DNA of 64,000 nt, from the NCBI GenBank assembly GCA_965223835.1, contig CBDCXQ010000001.1, positions 3,286,001-3,350,000 on the forward strand, written 5' to 3'. This DNA comes from CAVYXZ01 sp965223835. Its GTDB lineage: Bacteria > Chloroflexota > Anaerolineae > Aggregatilineales > Phototrophicaceae. The notes under the pieces were generated by a model that had not been told where the DNA came from, made no database searches, and saw nothing but the letters and a program-made list of their open reading frames with translations. The position numbers and the translations under genes are program-made. Shown piece after piece: positions 8,020 through 16,600 of this stretch. How positions within the stretch are numbered: the stretch's first letter is position 1; the number at the start of each line of letters is the position of its first letter.

Positions 8020-9198
8020 GTGATACAGGAACTCTTAACACGGGCCGACCAACGCGGCTATCTCACTTTTGATGACGTATTGGAAGTTTTAGATGAGGAA
8101 GGCGATGAAATAACATCCATAGAAACCGTTCTTTATGAGCTAGATGAATTGGGAATAGAAATTAGACAGGAAGGCGCAACCACCGCCCCCGCGCTGACCA
8201 CCGAAACCGAAACAAACGACATTGAATTTGAACCAGAAGAACTCCCGCAAGACCCCGGCATAGGTGACATTAACGCCGTCTCCGCCGATGACCCCGTTGG
8301 CCTTTACTTCCGTCAGATGGCCCAGGAACCCCTCCTCACTGCCCAGGAAGAGATCGAATTAGCCAAGCGCATCGAAACCGGCAAAGAATCCCGTTCCAAT
8401 CTGCAACACCCGGATGCCCATTCAATTTATAGTGAAGCTGAATTTATCCGCTTACAACGCTTGGTGCTGGACGGGCAGGCCGCCCGCGAACATTTAGGCC
8501 GCGCCAACACCCGCCTCGTCGTCAGTATTGCCAAGCGCTATATGGGCCAGGGCCTCCCCTTCCCGGATCTTATCCAGGAAGGCAACGTCGGACTCATGCG
8601 CGCAGTCGACAAATATGATTACAAGCGCGGCAACCGCTTTAGCACTTACGCAACCTGGTGGATTCGCCAGGCGATTACCCGCGCCCTGGCGCAAAAAACC
8701 CGCACGATTCGCATCCCGCTGCACATGACCGAACGCATCCGGCAAATGTATCGCACGGCGCAATCGCTGGAGCAGAAGCTAGGGCGGCGGCCTACGCCGG
8801 AAGAGATCGCTGAGCAGATGGAACTACCAACGGATAGTGTGCGCAGCATGATGGACGCCAGTCAACATGCCATTGCGCTGGAACGTCCGGTCGGCGATGA
8901 AGGCGACAGCGAATTCGGCGATTTTATTGAAGATCAAGACTCACCAAGCCCTGTAGAAGCAGCAACCCAACACCTCTTACAAGAAACCATCGAAGAAGTC
9001 CTGAGTGAACTGACTCCGCGCCAAAGCCATATTTTACGATTGCGCTTTGGGTTAGGCGGCGGCGAACCCCACACATTAGAAGAAATCGCCAACAAGTTTG
9101 GACTCAGCCGCGAACGCATACGCCAGCTCGAAAAAGAAGCACTTCGTCGTTTGCGCCATCCCCGGTTAGCACATAACCTGCGTGATTATTTGGGCTGA
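8020..9198 (+). CDS. sigA: Primary RNA polymerase sigma factor (RpoD/SigA)
   Basis: The 392-residue protein has all the parts of a housekeeping sigma-70. These are a region 1.1-like N-terminus (VIQELLTRADQRGYLTFDDV), region 1.2 (DPVGLYFRQMAQEPLLT), region 2 with the RpoD box (PFPDLIQEGNVGLMRAVDKY, then FSTYATWWIRQAI), region 3 and region 4 (the helix-turn-helix TLEEIANKFGLSRERIRQLE). A 30-codon longer frame begins with TTG at 7990, but the GTG at 8020 has AAGGA six bases ahead of it and an AGGAGG slightly further. It stands alone, with its own promoter and a strong terminator. Confidence 0.95.
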   Translation: MIQELLTRADQRGYLTFDDVLEVLDEEGDEITSIETVLYELDELGIEIRQEGATTAPALTTETETNDIEFEPEELPQDPGIGDINAVSADDPVGLYFRQMAQEPLLTAQEEIELAKRIETGKESRSNLQHPDAHSIYSEAEFIRLQRLVLDGQAAREHLGRANTRLVVSIAKRYMGQGLPFPDLIQEGNVGLMRAVDKYDYKRGNRFSTYATWWIRQAITRALAQKTRTIRIPLHMTERIRQMYRTAQSLEQKLGRRPTPEEIAEQMELPTDSVRSMMDASQHAIALERPVGDEGDSEFGDFIEDQDSPSPVEAATQHLLQETIEEVLSELTPRQSHILRLRFGLGGGEPHTLEEIANKFGLSRERIRQLEKEALRRLRHPRLAHNLRDYLG

Positions 9199-9234
9199 GC
9201 ACATCAATATTTAATTGCAGAACACATTTTAACT

Positions 9235-9258
9235 AAACCGGGGCAACCCGGTTTTTTT
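9235..9258 (+). terminator. Rho-independent terminator after the sigma factor gene
   Basis: AAACCGGG / GCAA loop / CCCGGTTT followed by a run of seven T: a perfect 8-bp stem with a tetraloop. Confidence 0.9.
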
Positions 9259-9346
9259 GTGTCATATGCCTACAATGGGTAGTATCTTCGACACCTGTGC
9301 CCAAAGCAAACAGGTCTTATGCTATTGACAAGTAGAGATAATTATC

Positions 9347-10297
9347 ATGACTGAACCCAAAATTACGCATGCCTATTTCAGCGGCCAGTTCATGCCGATA
9401 GAGCACGCCAATGTCAATATACTCAGCCACGTATTGCACTATGGCACTGGCGTCTTTGGCGGCATGCGTGCCTACTGGAATGCCGATCACGAAGAACTCT
9501 ACATTTACCGGCCCTATGACCATTTCGAGCGGTTGTTACAGTCTGCAGGTCTCTTGCGGATGGATCTGGAACACACTCCTGAAAGTTTGTTGACCATTCT
9601 GACAGAACTGATTCAATTACAAGGGTTCCGCACCAACTGTTATATTCGCCCATTGGCCTATATCGCTGAAGAAACCCTGGCCGTACGCTTACATGACCTG
9701 CGGGCTGACCTCGCCATTGTCGTCAATCCACTCGGCGATAAAGGTTATGTCAATATTGATGGCGGTGCTCATATCTGCTTTTCAGCATGGCGGCGCATTG
9801 ATGACAATGCAATTCCCGCCCGGGGCAAGGTCGCCGGAGCCTATGTCAACTCCATGTTGATTAAAAGTGATGCCATGTTAGCCGGCTATGATGATGCCCT
9901 GGTATTGAATAATGACGGCCACGTGGCGGAGTTCAGCGCCGCCAACGTGATGATTGTGCGCAAAGGGGTTGTAATCACACCACCAGTTAACGCCAACGTT
10001 TTAGAGGGCATCGTCCGCCGCTCGCTCATTCAGTTGCTTCGGGATGAATTGAATATTGAGGTACAGGAACGGAATATCGACCGCACCGAGATTTATCTGG
10101 CGGATGAAATATTTATGTGCGGCACTGGGGCGCAAATTTCACCGGTGACGCGCGTTGAGCACCGTACCGTTGGGTCGGGTGAGGTTGGTCCCATTACCCG
10201 GCAGTTACGCGATCTGTTCATGGCCGTCGTTCATGGCCGTGTTGACCGTTATCGCGATTGGGTAGCACCGGTTTATGACCGGGTGCAGGTAACCTGA
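9347..10297 (+). CDS. ilvE: Branched-chain amino acid aminotransferase (PLP class IV)
   Basis: Transfers the amino group between glutamate and the 2-oxo acids of Leu, Ile and Val. The 316-residue length and the motifs fit IlvE: HVLHYGTGVFGGMRAY near residue 28, the PLP lysine in ARGKVAGAYVNS (Lys161), and AEFSAANVMIVRKG followed by TPPVNANVLEGI. A second class IV enzyme lies at 48238 and is more divergent. This one is followed 14 bases later by a universal stress protein gene on the same strand. Its ribosome site is weak. Confidence 0.9.
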   Translation: MTEPKITHAYFSGQFMPIEHANVNILSHVLHYGTGVFGGMRAYWNADHEELYIYRPYDHFERLLQSAGLLRMDLEHTPESLLTILTELIQLQGFRTNCYIRPLAYIAEETLAVRLHDLRADLAIVVNPLGDKGYVNIDGGAHICFSAWRRIDDNAIPARGKVAGAYVNSMLIKSDAMLAGYDDALVLNNDGHVAEFSAANVMIVRKGVVITPPVNANVLEGIVRRSLIQLLRDELNIEVQERNIDRTEIYLADEIFMCGTGAQISPVTRVEHRTVGSGEVGPITRQLRDLFMAVVHGRVDRYRDWVAPVYDRVQVT

Positions 10298-10311
10298 AAG
10301 GAAGTCGTACC

Positions 10312-10782
10312 GTGTTAAAGCACATTCTCATTCCGCTGGATGGTTCACAGTTAGCTGAGCGGGCGCTGGATTATGCCCAGCACCTGTTCGGCGCAGACAC
10401 CCGTGTTACCTTAATAATGGCAGTTGATCCGCCAGAAGTTATTCCCTATGGCACCTACGGCGGTTCGCCCGGTGGCGGCCTGATCGAATCACGGGTTGAT
10501 TATCAATCGCTGGCCGAGGATATGCACCAACAAAGTAAGCTCTATTTGGAGCGGGTCGCCGCTGACTTTAAGAAACGCGGTATTAACGTATCCTGTCGGG
10601 CAGAAATTGGTACGCCGGTTGATGTTATCATTGACACCGCTCGTGAGATACAGGCTGATACCATTGTGATGTCCACCCATGGGCGTTCTGGCCTGACTCG
10701 CTGGCTACTGGGCAGCGTCACTCAGAAGATTCTTACCAGCGCCCCTTGTCCAGTCTACGTCATTCCACCCGGCAGCGGTTAA
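10312..10782 (+). CDS. Universal stress protein (UspA family)
   Basis: A single-domain, 156-residue Usp protein. It has the start strand HILIPLDGSQLAERAL and the nucleotide-binding loop STHGRSGLTRWLLGSV, in which the last HG-x9-GS part of the ATP motif is intact and the first glycine is serine. It ends with the strand CPVYVIPPG. The GTG start follows AAGGAAG at a good distance. Probably co-transcribed with the aminotransferase. Its stop overlaps that of the convergent gene by four bases. Confidence 0.9.
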   Translation: MLKHILIPLDGSQLAERALDYAQHLFGADTRVTLIMAVDPPEVIPYGTYGGSPGGGLIESRVDYQSLAEDMHQQSKLYLERVAADFKKRGINVSCRAEIGTPVDVIIDTAREIQADTIVMSTHGRSGLTRWLLGSVTQKILTSAPCPVYVIPPGSG

Positions 10783-11153
10783 CCAAGCTGTTCGTCAAGA
10801 TAATCCAGTACTGCTGCCCAGGCCTCAAATCGCCTTGAACTTGACAAGCCGCTACGCAAATCGAGCGTGCGTTTCAATATACGGGTCACTTCATCAGATC
10901 CGCACAACAACATTTCTTCCACGTTGCGGTGCACGTAAACGCTTAGCAGAACACTGGCGATGGTTTTGCTCAACAGGAAATCAGTCGCCAGATGTAAATC
11001 AACAATCACATATTGCGGTTGCCGGGACATATCCAGCAACTGCATCAACGTTGCTTTGGCCGAATCAATGTCGTCACGGTTTATTTGCTGCTGCCAGATC
11101 ATAACAAATGCTGGATAATCAGTCAGGCGTTCAACTTGCACCGATGGAGGCAT
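10779..11153 (-). CDS. Small uncharacterised protein, possibly STAS-like
   Basis: A 124-residue soluble protein. The middle has alternating hydrophobic strands (YVIVDLHLATDF, SVLLSVYV) and the layout of short strand-helix units resembles SpoIIAA/STAS folds, but no diagnostic motif is present. The gene is convergent with the universal stress protein gene and overlaps its stop. I cannot assign a function. Confidence 0.55.
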   Translation of the reverse strand: MPPSVQVERLTDYPAFVMIWQQQINRDDIDSAKATLMQLLDMSRQPQYVIVDLHLATDFLLSKTIASVLLSVYVHRNVEEMLLCGSDEVTRILKRTLDLRSGLSSSRRFEAWAAVLDYLDEQLG

Positions 11154-11246
11154 GGTTTCCCGTCTGTAATGTTGCTAATGTATTACGATTATTATCTTAC
11201 ATCATGATCCAGTCAATGTTAGAGATCGTATGAAAATTGCGTGATT

Positions 11247-11705
11247 TTAGTTATCAGCGATCAAACGCCCCCCACGAACCAGCGCACCAATCACCAGAGC
11301 AGCGCTCATCAACACGAGGTTTTTGACAATATACTGCCCTTCAAGTGTTAGACCAAACGGGAATTGGGTGAAGACCAGATCAGGTCGCAACAGCATTGGT
11401 GACACTGTTCCCGGCATTTGCAGGAACAGTAATAAAATCGTGACCCGCAAGAACTTGCCAGTAATAAAGCCCAGCCCGATCAACATCTCCCATAGTGCCA
11501 GCGTCGGCAGAAACAGGTTCATTGGCAAAAAGGGAAGCGTTACACGGATCAAATTCTCGGCAGGACTGAGGCCAGGAATCAACTTCAGCGCCCCAAACCA
11601 GAAAAAGACAATGCCCATTGAGATGCGCAGCAGCACCGGCCCATGCTTCGCCATCCAACGCGTAACCGCTTCATCAATGCGTTCAAACTGGGTTTCAACC
11701 AACAT
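11247..11705 (-). CDS. DoxX/DUF417-like small membrane protein
   Basis: A 152-residue protein with four hydrophobic segments. The first carries LLRISMGIVFFWFGALKLIPG, typical of the DoxX and DUF417 families, followed by a TLALWEMLIGLGFITG segment. Members are linked to quinol-dependent redox and stress functions, but their reaction is mostly unknown. A longer frame reaches 11786; I chose the ATG at 11705 because AAAGGGG lies seven bases before it. It is divergent from the ABC ATPase. Confidence 0.75.
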   Translation of the reverse strand: MLVETQFERIDEAVTRWMAKHGPVLLRISMGIVFFWFGALKLIPGLSPAENLIRVTLPFLPMNLFLPTLALWEMLIGLGFITGKFLRVTILLLFLQMPGTVSPMLLRPDLVFTQFPFGLTLEGQYIVKNLVLMSAALVIGALVRGGRLIADN

Positions 11706-11882
11706 CGTTATACCCCTTTCGACCTTCATTTGTGAATATATTAACAAACGAACCATCGAAATAGTATAAGAAACCGGTGAGTTCACGGCTGACCGATTGA
11801 TTCCAATACACTATAATAAACAGCAACCAATGCTCGATTGATGCGTAATCACAATAGTATTGACAAACTTAAGGAACCCAAA

Positions 11883-12596
11883 ATGTCAGCCAACCACGCC
11901 GTTATTCGCGTTACGGGACTCACCAAAGAACTCCCGCTCGGTAAAGTCACTGTGCATGCCCTGCGCGGGGTCAGCCTGGAAATTTTTCAAGGCGAGATGG
12001 TCAGTGTCGTTGGGCCATCCGGCAGCGGCAAAAGCACGCTGTTAGGCCTGATTGGTGGTCTCGACAGTCCCACCGACGGGACCATCGAAATTGACAATGT
12101 TGACATTACTCACATGAACGAAGATCAACTCACCGAGATTCGTAACGAGAAAATTGGCTTTATTTTCCAGTTTTTCAATTTGATCCCAACACTAACCGCG
12201 CTGGAAAACGTGGCGCTGCCCATCCAGTTTGCCCATAAGCCAAAATTTAAACCAGAAAAACGCGCCCGTGAACTGTTGGAACTCTTTGGCCTGGGCGACC
12301 GGGTACGACATCGTCCGGCTGAGCTTTCGGGCGGTCAGCAACAGCGCGTCGCTATTGCCCGTGCGCTGGCGAATGACCCACCGCTTCTACTGGCCGACGA
12401 ACCAACCGGCAATCTCGATACCGAATCCGGGCAGAATGTGTTGGAGGCACTGAAGCAGGTTCAAAAAGAAAGCGGCACGACCATTGTCATTGTCACGCAC
12501 GACCCGGAACTCGCCCATTTTACCGACCGTATTATCACACTGGTCGATGGCGAGATTTCGCATAAGCTTCATGCTCAAGGCTTTCCCGCAGGTTAA
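11883..12596 (+). CDS. ABC transporter ATP-binding protein (LolD/MacB type)
   Basis: The 237-residue ATPase has Walker A GPSGSGKST, the Q-loop FFNLIPTLTALENV, signature LSGGQQQRVAIARAL, Walker B LLLADEPTGNLD and the switch histidine in VTHD. The NLIPTLTALENV and TGNLD pattern is that of the LolD/MacB/FtsE group, which drives lipoprotein release or MacB-type export. AAGGAA stands seven bases before the chosen ATG; a longer start at 11838 is less likely. No FtsX/MacB-type permease gene is next to it, so its membrane partner must be elsewhere. Confidence 0.85.
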   Translation: MSANHAVIRVTGLTKELPLGKVTVHALRGVSLEIFQGEMVSVVGPSGSGKSTLLGLIGGLDSPTDGTIEIDNVDITHMNEDQLTEIRNEKIGFIFQFFNLIPTLTALENVALPIQFAHKPKFKPEKRARELLELFGLGDRVRHRPAELSGGQQQRVAIARALANDPPLLLADEPTGNLDTESGQNVLEALKQVQKESGTTIVIVTHDPELAHFTDRIITLVDGEISHKLHAQGFPAG

Positions 12597-12695
12597 TACT
12601 ACGATTGCCAACTGTTTTGAATACGCTGCCAACAGCCGCCCTATATTGTGCTAAAATACAACCACTAACTGGCGTATTCAGACGAGTCATTAATT

Positions 12696-14312
12696 ATGCA
12701 GGCAGATTTTGTCCTTGACTATGATGTGCTGACGATGCAGCGACCACAAAAACTGTATCTCATTGCGCGTCTAACCGCAGGACCAGCCCCCGACGATCAG
12801 CAACGCAAGCCACTCAATCTGAGCCTGGTTATTGACCACAGCGGTTCGATGGCTGGGGACAAGCTGGACTACACGCGACAAGCTGCCCAATTTCTCGTGC
12901 AAAATCTAAGTACACGCGACATACTGTCGGTAGTGCTCTACAATAATCGGATTGAAACGCTGATCGCGCCAGCGGCTGTGCTTCACAAAGATGCGATCAA
13001 CCAGCGTCTGGAAACAATCAAAGCGAGTGGTACGACTAATCTTAGTGGTGGTTGGTTAGAAGGCGTCAATCATGTCGCATCTAATCTAAAAGATGATTAC
13101 TTAAACCGGGTCATTCTTATGACGGACGGGCTGGCAAACCGGGGTATCATCGAGACCGATCGCTTAGTTGCACTGGGCGAACAGAAACACGAAGACGGTA
13201 TTACCACTACCACGATGGGGTTGGGTGAGGACTTCAATGAAGATTTGTTGATCGCGATAGCCAATGCCAGCGGGGGCGCGTTCTATTTCATCGAAAGCCC
13301 TGAAGTTACGCCAGCGATCTTTCAAGAAGAACTACGCGGTTTACTCAATGTCGTCGGCCAGAATCTGGTCGTCACATTGCAGCTAACGGATCATGTTTCA
13401 GCCGTCAGCCAGTTGAATGCCTATCCAGAATCGGGAACCCGGCAGAAAGTCGTCTACCGCCTGGGTGATGTCTATGGCGAAGAAGTCAAAACGATCGCAC
13501 TGGAACTCACCTTGCCGGGCATCGACCAGATCGGCCAGGAGCAGATCGCCACGCTGCGCTTTGATTACGACGAAGTGACCACCGAGGGCGTCCAACATCA
13601 AGTGTTGGAATTGCCGGTTGTGGTCAATGTCGCTCCGGAGGGCGAAGAACCGGTTCTGGCTGACCCTGAAGTTCGGCAAACGGTTCTCTTATTAAAATCG
13701 GCACGTGCCCGGCAGGAAGCAGTTGAACAAGCTGACCAGGGCCATTATCAACAAGCTTCGGCTATCTTGAACGAAGCTGCTGACGAGATTGCCAAATCCG
13801 GGCTATCCGATTCTGACCTTTCAGATGAGGAAGCAGCCCTGCGCCAGCAAGCCACCCAAATGGAGCAGGGATCTGACAATTACGATTCGCGCAGTCGCAA
13901 GATGATGTCCACCCAGGCGATCTACACAATGACTGACCGCCATGTGGCAACCCAGGCGTTGCGGGTGCGCGAACTCAACCGAAAGCTCAAAGGTCATGAA
14001 CAGAAAAAGCCACCGTCCAGTGGTGATGGTCTCCCACCGAATGCCGTCACCTGGAAAGACCAGACCTTTGCACTAAACGGCGATCTCATACGGGTAGGTC
14101 GTGCGCCCCAGAACGAAATCGTGATTAGTGCAACCGGCGTTTCCCGGTTTCATTGCCAGATCAAACGCCAAAACGATAAACTGATCCTCGAAGACCTGAA
14201 TAGTACCAACGGCACCCATGTCGCCGGGGAAATGCTGAATGCGCCGTTTGAGTTGCACGCGGGTGATGAAGTCTTCCTCTGTAACGAGCGTTTAATCTTC
14301 AACGCGGACTAA
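12696..14312 (+). CDS. von Willebrand A domain protein with C-terminal FHA domain
   Basis: The 538-residue protein starts with a short beta-rich part, then a vWA domain whose metal site is DHSGSM (Asp47, Ser49, Ser51), TTNL near 113 and LMTDG. A middle part follows that carries a helical segment rich in Ala/Glu (about 345-430). The C-terminal FHA domain (about 450-538) has RVGRAPQNEI, GVSRFHCQI and DLNSTNGTHV, which is a complete phosphothreonine-binding set. No signal peptide, so it acts in the cytoplasm. The phosphoribosyltransferase gene follows 14 bases later. Together with the TIR-FHA gene it points to Ser/Thr phosphorylation signalling. Confidence 0.85.
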   Translation: MQADFVLDYDVLTMQRPQKLYLIARLTAGPAPDDQQRKPLNLSLVIDHSGSMAGDKLDYTRQAAQFLVQNLSTRDILSVVLYNNRIETLIAPAAVLHKDAINQRLETIKASGTTNLSGGWLEGVNHVASNLKDDYLNRVILMTDGLANRGIIETDRLVALGEQKHEDGITTTTMGLGEDFNEDLLIAIANASGGAFYFIESPEVTPAIFQEELRGLLNVVGQNLVVTLQLTDHVSAVSQLNAYPESGTRQKVVYRLGDVYGEEVKTIALELTLPGIDQIGQEQIATLRFDYDEVTTEGVQHQVLELPVVVNVAPEGEEPVLADPEVRQTVLLLKSARARQEAVEQADQGHYQQASAILNEAADEIAKSGLSDSDLSDEEAALRQQATQMEQGSDNYDSRSRKMMSTQAIYTMTDRHVATQALRVRELNRKLKGHEQKKPPSSGDGLPPNAVTWKDQTFALNGDLIRVGRAPQNEIVISATGVSRFHCQIKRQNDKLILEDLNSTNGTHVAGEMLNAPFELHAGDEVFLCNERLIFNAD

Positions 14313-14326
14313 CCAACGAGGTTACT

Positions 14327-14875
14327 ATGTCTGATACCTTTGCGATAACCATTGCTGGTGTAGAGCGGGATTTGCGGCTGTTTGAAATCAAACCCGGCGT
14401 TCGCATCGCGATTTTGAACATTCTAGGCGATACGGAATTGGTCGCTGCGGCCAGCAAAGAACTGGCAGCCCGTCTGCAAGATCGTCAAATTGACATCCTT
14501 GTCACCGCCGAAGCCAAGAGTATTCCCCTGGCCTATGCCCTCTCGCTCGAAACCGACCTGCCCTACGTTGTCCTGCGCAAATCGCATAAACCGTATATGG
14601 GCGCTGCGCTCCGAGCCGAAACATTGAGTATCACCACCGGCCAACCGCAAACGCTATTCCTCGACGAAAAAGACCGGGCACAGATCAAAGGCAAACGAGT
14701 CGCCCTGATTGATGATGTCATCTCTACAGGTAGCACCTTGCAGGGGATGCGCCTCCTCATGGACAAAGCGGAAGCAGAGGTTGTCGCCGAGGCTGCCATC
14801 CTCACCGAAGGCGATCGCGCCCAATGGACCAACGTCATCGCGCTGGGCCATTTACCAATCTGGATAGATGAATAG
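14327..14875 (+). CDS. Adenine/xanthine-type phosphoribosyltransferase family protein
   Basis: The 182-residue protein has the PRPP-binding signature VALIDDVISTGSTLQGM (about 125-141). It also has the Apt/Xpt-like early part ILVTAEAKSIPLAYALSLE followed by YVVLRKSHKPYM, so a purine-base phosphoribosyltransferase is likely. The base specificity cannot be read; Apt-like and Xpt-like members share these motifs. It follows the vWA-FHA gene closely and may be translated from the same mRNA. It lacks a regulatory PurR-type helix-turn-helix. Confidence 0.8.
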   Translation: MSDTFAITIAGVERDLRLFEIKPGVRIAILNILGDTELVAAASKELAARLQDRQIDILVTAEAKSIPLAYALSLETDLPYVVLRKSHKPYMGAALRAETLSITTGQPQTLFLDEKDRAQIKGKRVALIDDVISTGSTLQGMRLLMDKAEAEVVAEAAILTEGDRAQWTNVIALGHLPIWIDE

Positions 14876-14884
14876 GCTTCCGCT

Positions 14885-15442
14885 ATGACTAGCTGGACTG
14901 AAATTGAGCAACCGATGACCGGCACCCCCATGCAGGCTACCGAATATTTTATGCTGCCCGAAACCAATAAGCCGATTGAATTGCTCAATGGAGAGATTTA
15001 CGCGAGTCCGCCGCCAATTCCCGATCATCAACGCTCAGTCGGCAGTCTCTATGCCTTACTGCGCACAATAATTCCTAATGGCGAACTATTTCTATCGCCC
15101 ATTGCAGTTTATCTTGACGAAGACAATGTACCAGAACCTGATATCCTGTGGATTGCAGCCAACAGCCGTTGTGTTGTCGCCGAAAATCGGTTGGAAGGTC
15201 CACCAGATTTGATCGTAGAAGTGCTCTCACCCTCAACAGCACGCCATGATCGAACCAGCAAATTTCTGTTGGTTGAACGGTTTGGTGTTCGTGAATATTG
15301 GCTAGCCGATCCTGCCGGTAAATACCTGGAGGTATTCACTCTCGAAGAAAATCGGTATCTTCGGCTGGGTGCATTCGGCCCCGAAGATAAATTTAAATCA
15401 CCTGTTCTGGACCAACATATCAGCCTGGAAACCATTTTTTAG
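14885..15442 (+). CDS. Uma2 family putative restriction-endonuclease-fold protein
   Basis: The 185-residue protein matches the Uma2 (DUF820) family. It has IELLNGEIYASPPP near the N-terminus, then VPEPDILWIA with the PD of the nuclease core, then PPDLIVEVLSPSTARHDRTSK and FGVREYWLADP; the D/ExVxSPS part bears the metal residues. These proteins have a PD-(D/E)XK fold but no proven substrate, and occur in many copies in Cyanobacteria and Chloroflexota. A second copy is at 45531. An IS element inserted 20 bases downstream. Confidence 0.85.
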   Translation: MTSWTEIEQPMTGTPMQATEYFMLPETNKPIELLNGEIYASPPPIPDHQRSVGSLYALLRTIIPNGELFLSPIAVYLDEDNVPEPDILWIAANSRCVVAENRLEGPPDLIVEVLSPSTARHDRTSKFLLVERFGVREYWLADPAGKYLEVFTLEENRYLRLGAFGPEDKFKSPVLDQHISLETIF

Positions 15443-15452
15443 ACACTGCCCC

Positions 15453-15461
15453 AAGCGATTA
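15453..15461 (+). repeat. Left copy of the 9-bp direct repeat flanking the IS
   Basis: AAGCGATTA, repeated exactly at 16592-16600 on the other side of the element. It reads as a target-site duplication. Confidence 0.6.
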
Positions 15462-15482
15462 AGTGCTCCATCCGATAAGTAA

Positions 15483-16022
15483 TTATGTAAAGACTTTGCG
15501 CCAGACGTAAGGTTTCTTATTTTGATTCCAATGGTGTGTTGCCCACTCGATAGCGTCTGCAATCTCAGCAACGATCTGAAAGCAACGCCCTTTGAGCGCC
15601 AATGAACGCAAGGTTTTCCACCAGGGTTCAATCAAGTTCAACCAGGGCGCATAGGTGGGTTGAAACAGAAACTGCACATGGGGATGAGCCAGTGCCCACA
15701 ACAAAACATCGAGCGTTTTGTGGGTCGATAGGTTATCCAAAATGATATAGATCGTTTGACCAAGCCACGTATCGGCCACCCCATCCAGGAAAGCCACGAA
15801 GTTGGCACTGGTTCGCTCCGGATAGCAGCAGGTCAGCGCCTGACCGGTGGCCGGTTCAAAGGCCCCAAAGGTCCAAATCTTGCCGCGCCTGCCGTAGTCC
15901 GCTTCGACATGCGGACGCTTCTCAGCCCAGCGTGGCGCGACATAGGTCTTGGCTGATGTGGGTCCCATTTCGTCCACGCACAGCACATAGGCGTCTTCGG
16001 GTGGCTGGCGATACAAGCTCAC
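15483..16022 (-). CDS. IS630-type transposase, C-terminal DDE part (OrfB)
   Basis: The 179-residue frame holds the catalytic domain. Asp in LCVDEMGP, Asp in IILDNLSTHK and Glu in PWLNLIEPWW form the DDE triad, with the closing helix after it, as in the DDE_3 superfamily of IS630/Tc1. Its GTG start overlaps the TGA stop of OrfA by four bases, in the -1 frame relative to OrfA. A run of six A and five G (minus-strand sense, just upstream) could promote a -1 frameshift to make the full OrfAB enzyme. Confidence 0.85.
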   Translation of the reverse strand: MSLYRQPPEDAYVLCVDEMGPTSAKTYVAPRWAEKRPHVEADYGRRGKIWTFGAFEPATGQALTCCYPERTSANFVAFLDGVADTWLGQTIYIILDNLSTHKTLDVLLWALAHPHVQFLFQPTYAPWLNLIEPWWKTLRSLALKGRCFQIVAEIADAIEWATHHWNQNKKPYVWRKVFT

Positions 16023-16528
16023 AATCGCCCCCTTTTTTCCACGAACTGTGGGTCGGGCCGCTCACTGAAATAGGTTTTTTCTTGGTACCATTTCAAGCCT
16101 TCTTGCTTCAGCACTTCTCCCAATTGGCTGCGCGAAATGGCAATCCCAAGCACCTCATTAACATAGGCCACCAGCAAATCTAGCGTCCAATGTCCAAATT
16201 CAAGGCCCAGGTGTTGCGGATTGGTTTTGGCGGCTTTCACAATCGCCCCCCGTTGGTCCTCGGTATAGACTAGGGGACGACCCTCACGGGGTAAATCGTC
16301 CACAAAGGCCAAACCCCGCTCATTGAACTGATGGACTTGACGGTAGACGGTGGCCGGGGTCCGACCCACTGCCTGAGCGATGGCTTCAACCCGCTTGCCT
16401 TCGCTGAATAGCAGCACAATTTGAGCACGCTCGACTGCACGCTGTGGGGCCGTGCGCGATCGGCTGATCTGGTGCAATTTCTGCGCTTCGCCTTCCTTCA
16501 AGGCCCGCAGGTCCAACTTTCTCGGCAT
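16019..16528 (-). CDS. IS630-type transposase, N-terminal DNA-binding part (OrfA)
   Basis: The 169-residue product has two helix-turn-helix units. The first contains RVEAIAQAVGRTPATVYRQV and the second is a winged helix seen in ISRSQLGEVLKQEGLKWYQ. This is the typical N-terminal half of IS630 transposases, which binds the terminal repeats. It ends in VEKRGRL just after the A6G5 run at which ribosomes might slip into the OrfB frame. Confidence 0.85.
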   Translation of the reverse strand: MPRKLDLRALKEGEAQKLHQISRSRTAPQRAVERAQIVLLFSEGKRVEAIAQAVGRTPATVYRQVHQFNERGLAFVDDLPREGRPLVYTEDQRGAIVKAAKTNPQHLGLEFGHWTLDLLVAYVNEVLGIAISRSQLGEVLKQEGLKWYQEKTYFSERPDPQFVEKRGRL

Positions 16529-16591
16529 CGCGTATGCTTTCGTTTTTACCTATTCTACTCTGTTTCCTCAGCATTTACCGGACGAAGCATT

Positions 16592-16600
16592 AAGCGATTA
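16592..16600 (+). repeat. Right copy of the 9-bp direct repeat flanking the IS
   Basis: AAGCGATTA, identical to 15453-15461. Its last three bases are the stop codon of the minus-strand methyltransferase gene. Confidence 0.6.

Larger units (their letters stand above)
15462..16591 (-). mobile_element. IS630-like insertion sequence
   Basis: A 1130-bp element with two overlapping transposase frames on the minus strand. Its ends are an ungapped imperfect inverted repeat, 15462-15480 against 16573-16591: 14 of 19 positions match, and all five mismatches are transitions. Exact 9-bp repeats flank it. The element sits between the Uma2 gene and the methyltransferase gene and harms neither; the right direct repeat contains the methyltransferase stop codon. 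IS630 elements normally duplicate only TA, and both repeats end in TA, so the 9 bp is unusual. Confidence 0.75.

Noticed and set aside
9325..9347. TTGACA just before the ilvE start as a promoter -35
   Set aside because: A -10 at 17 bases would fall inside the gene.
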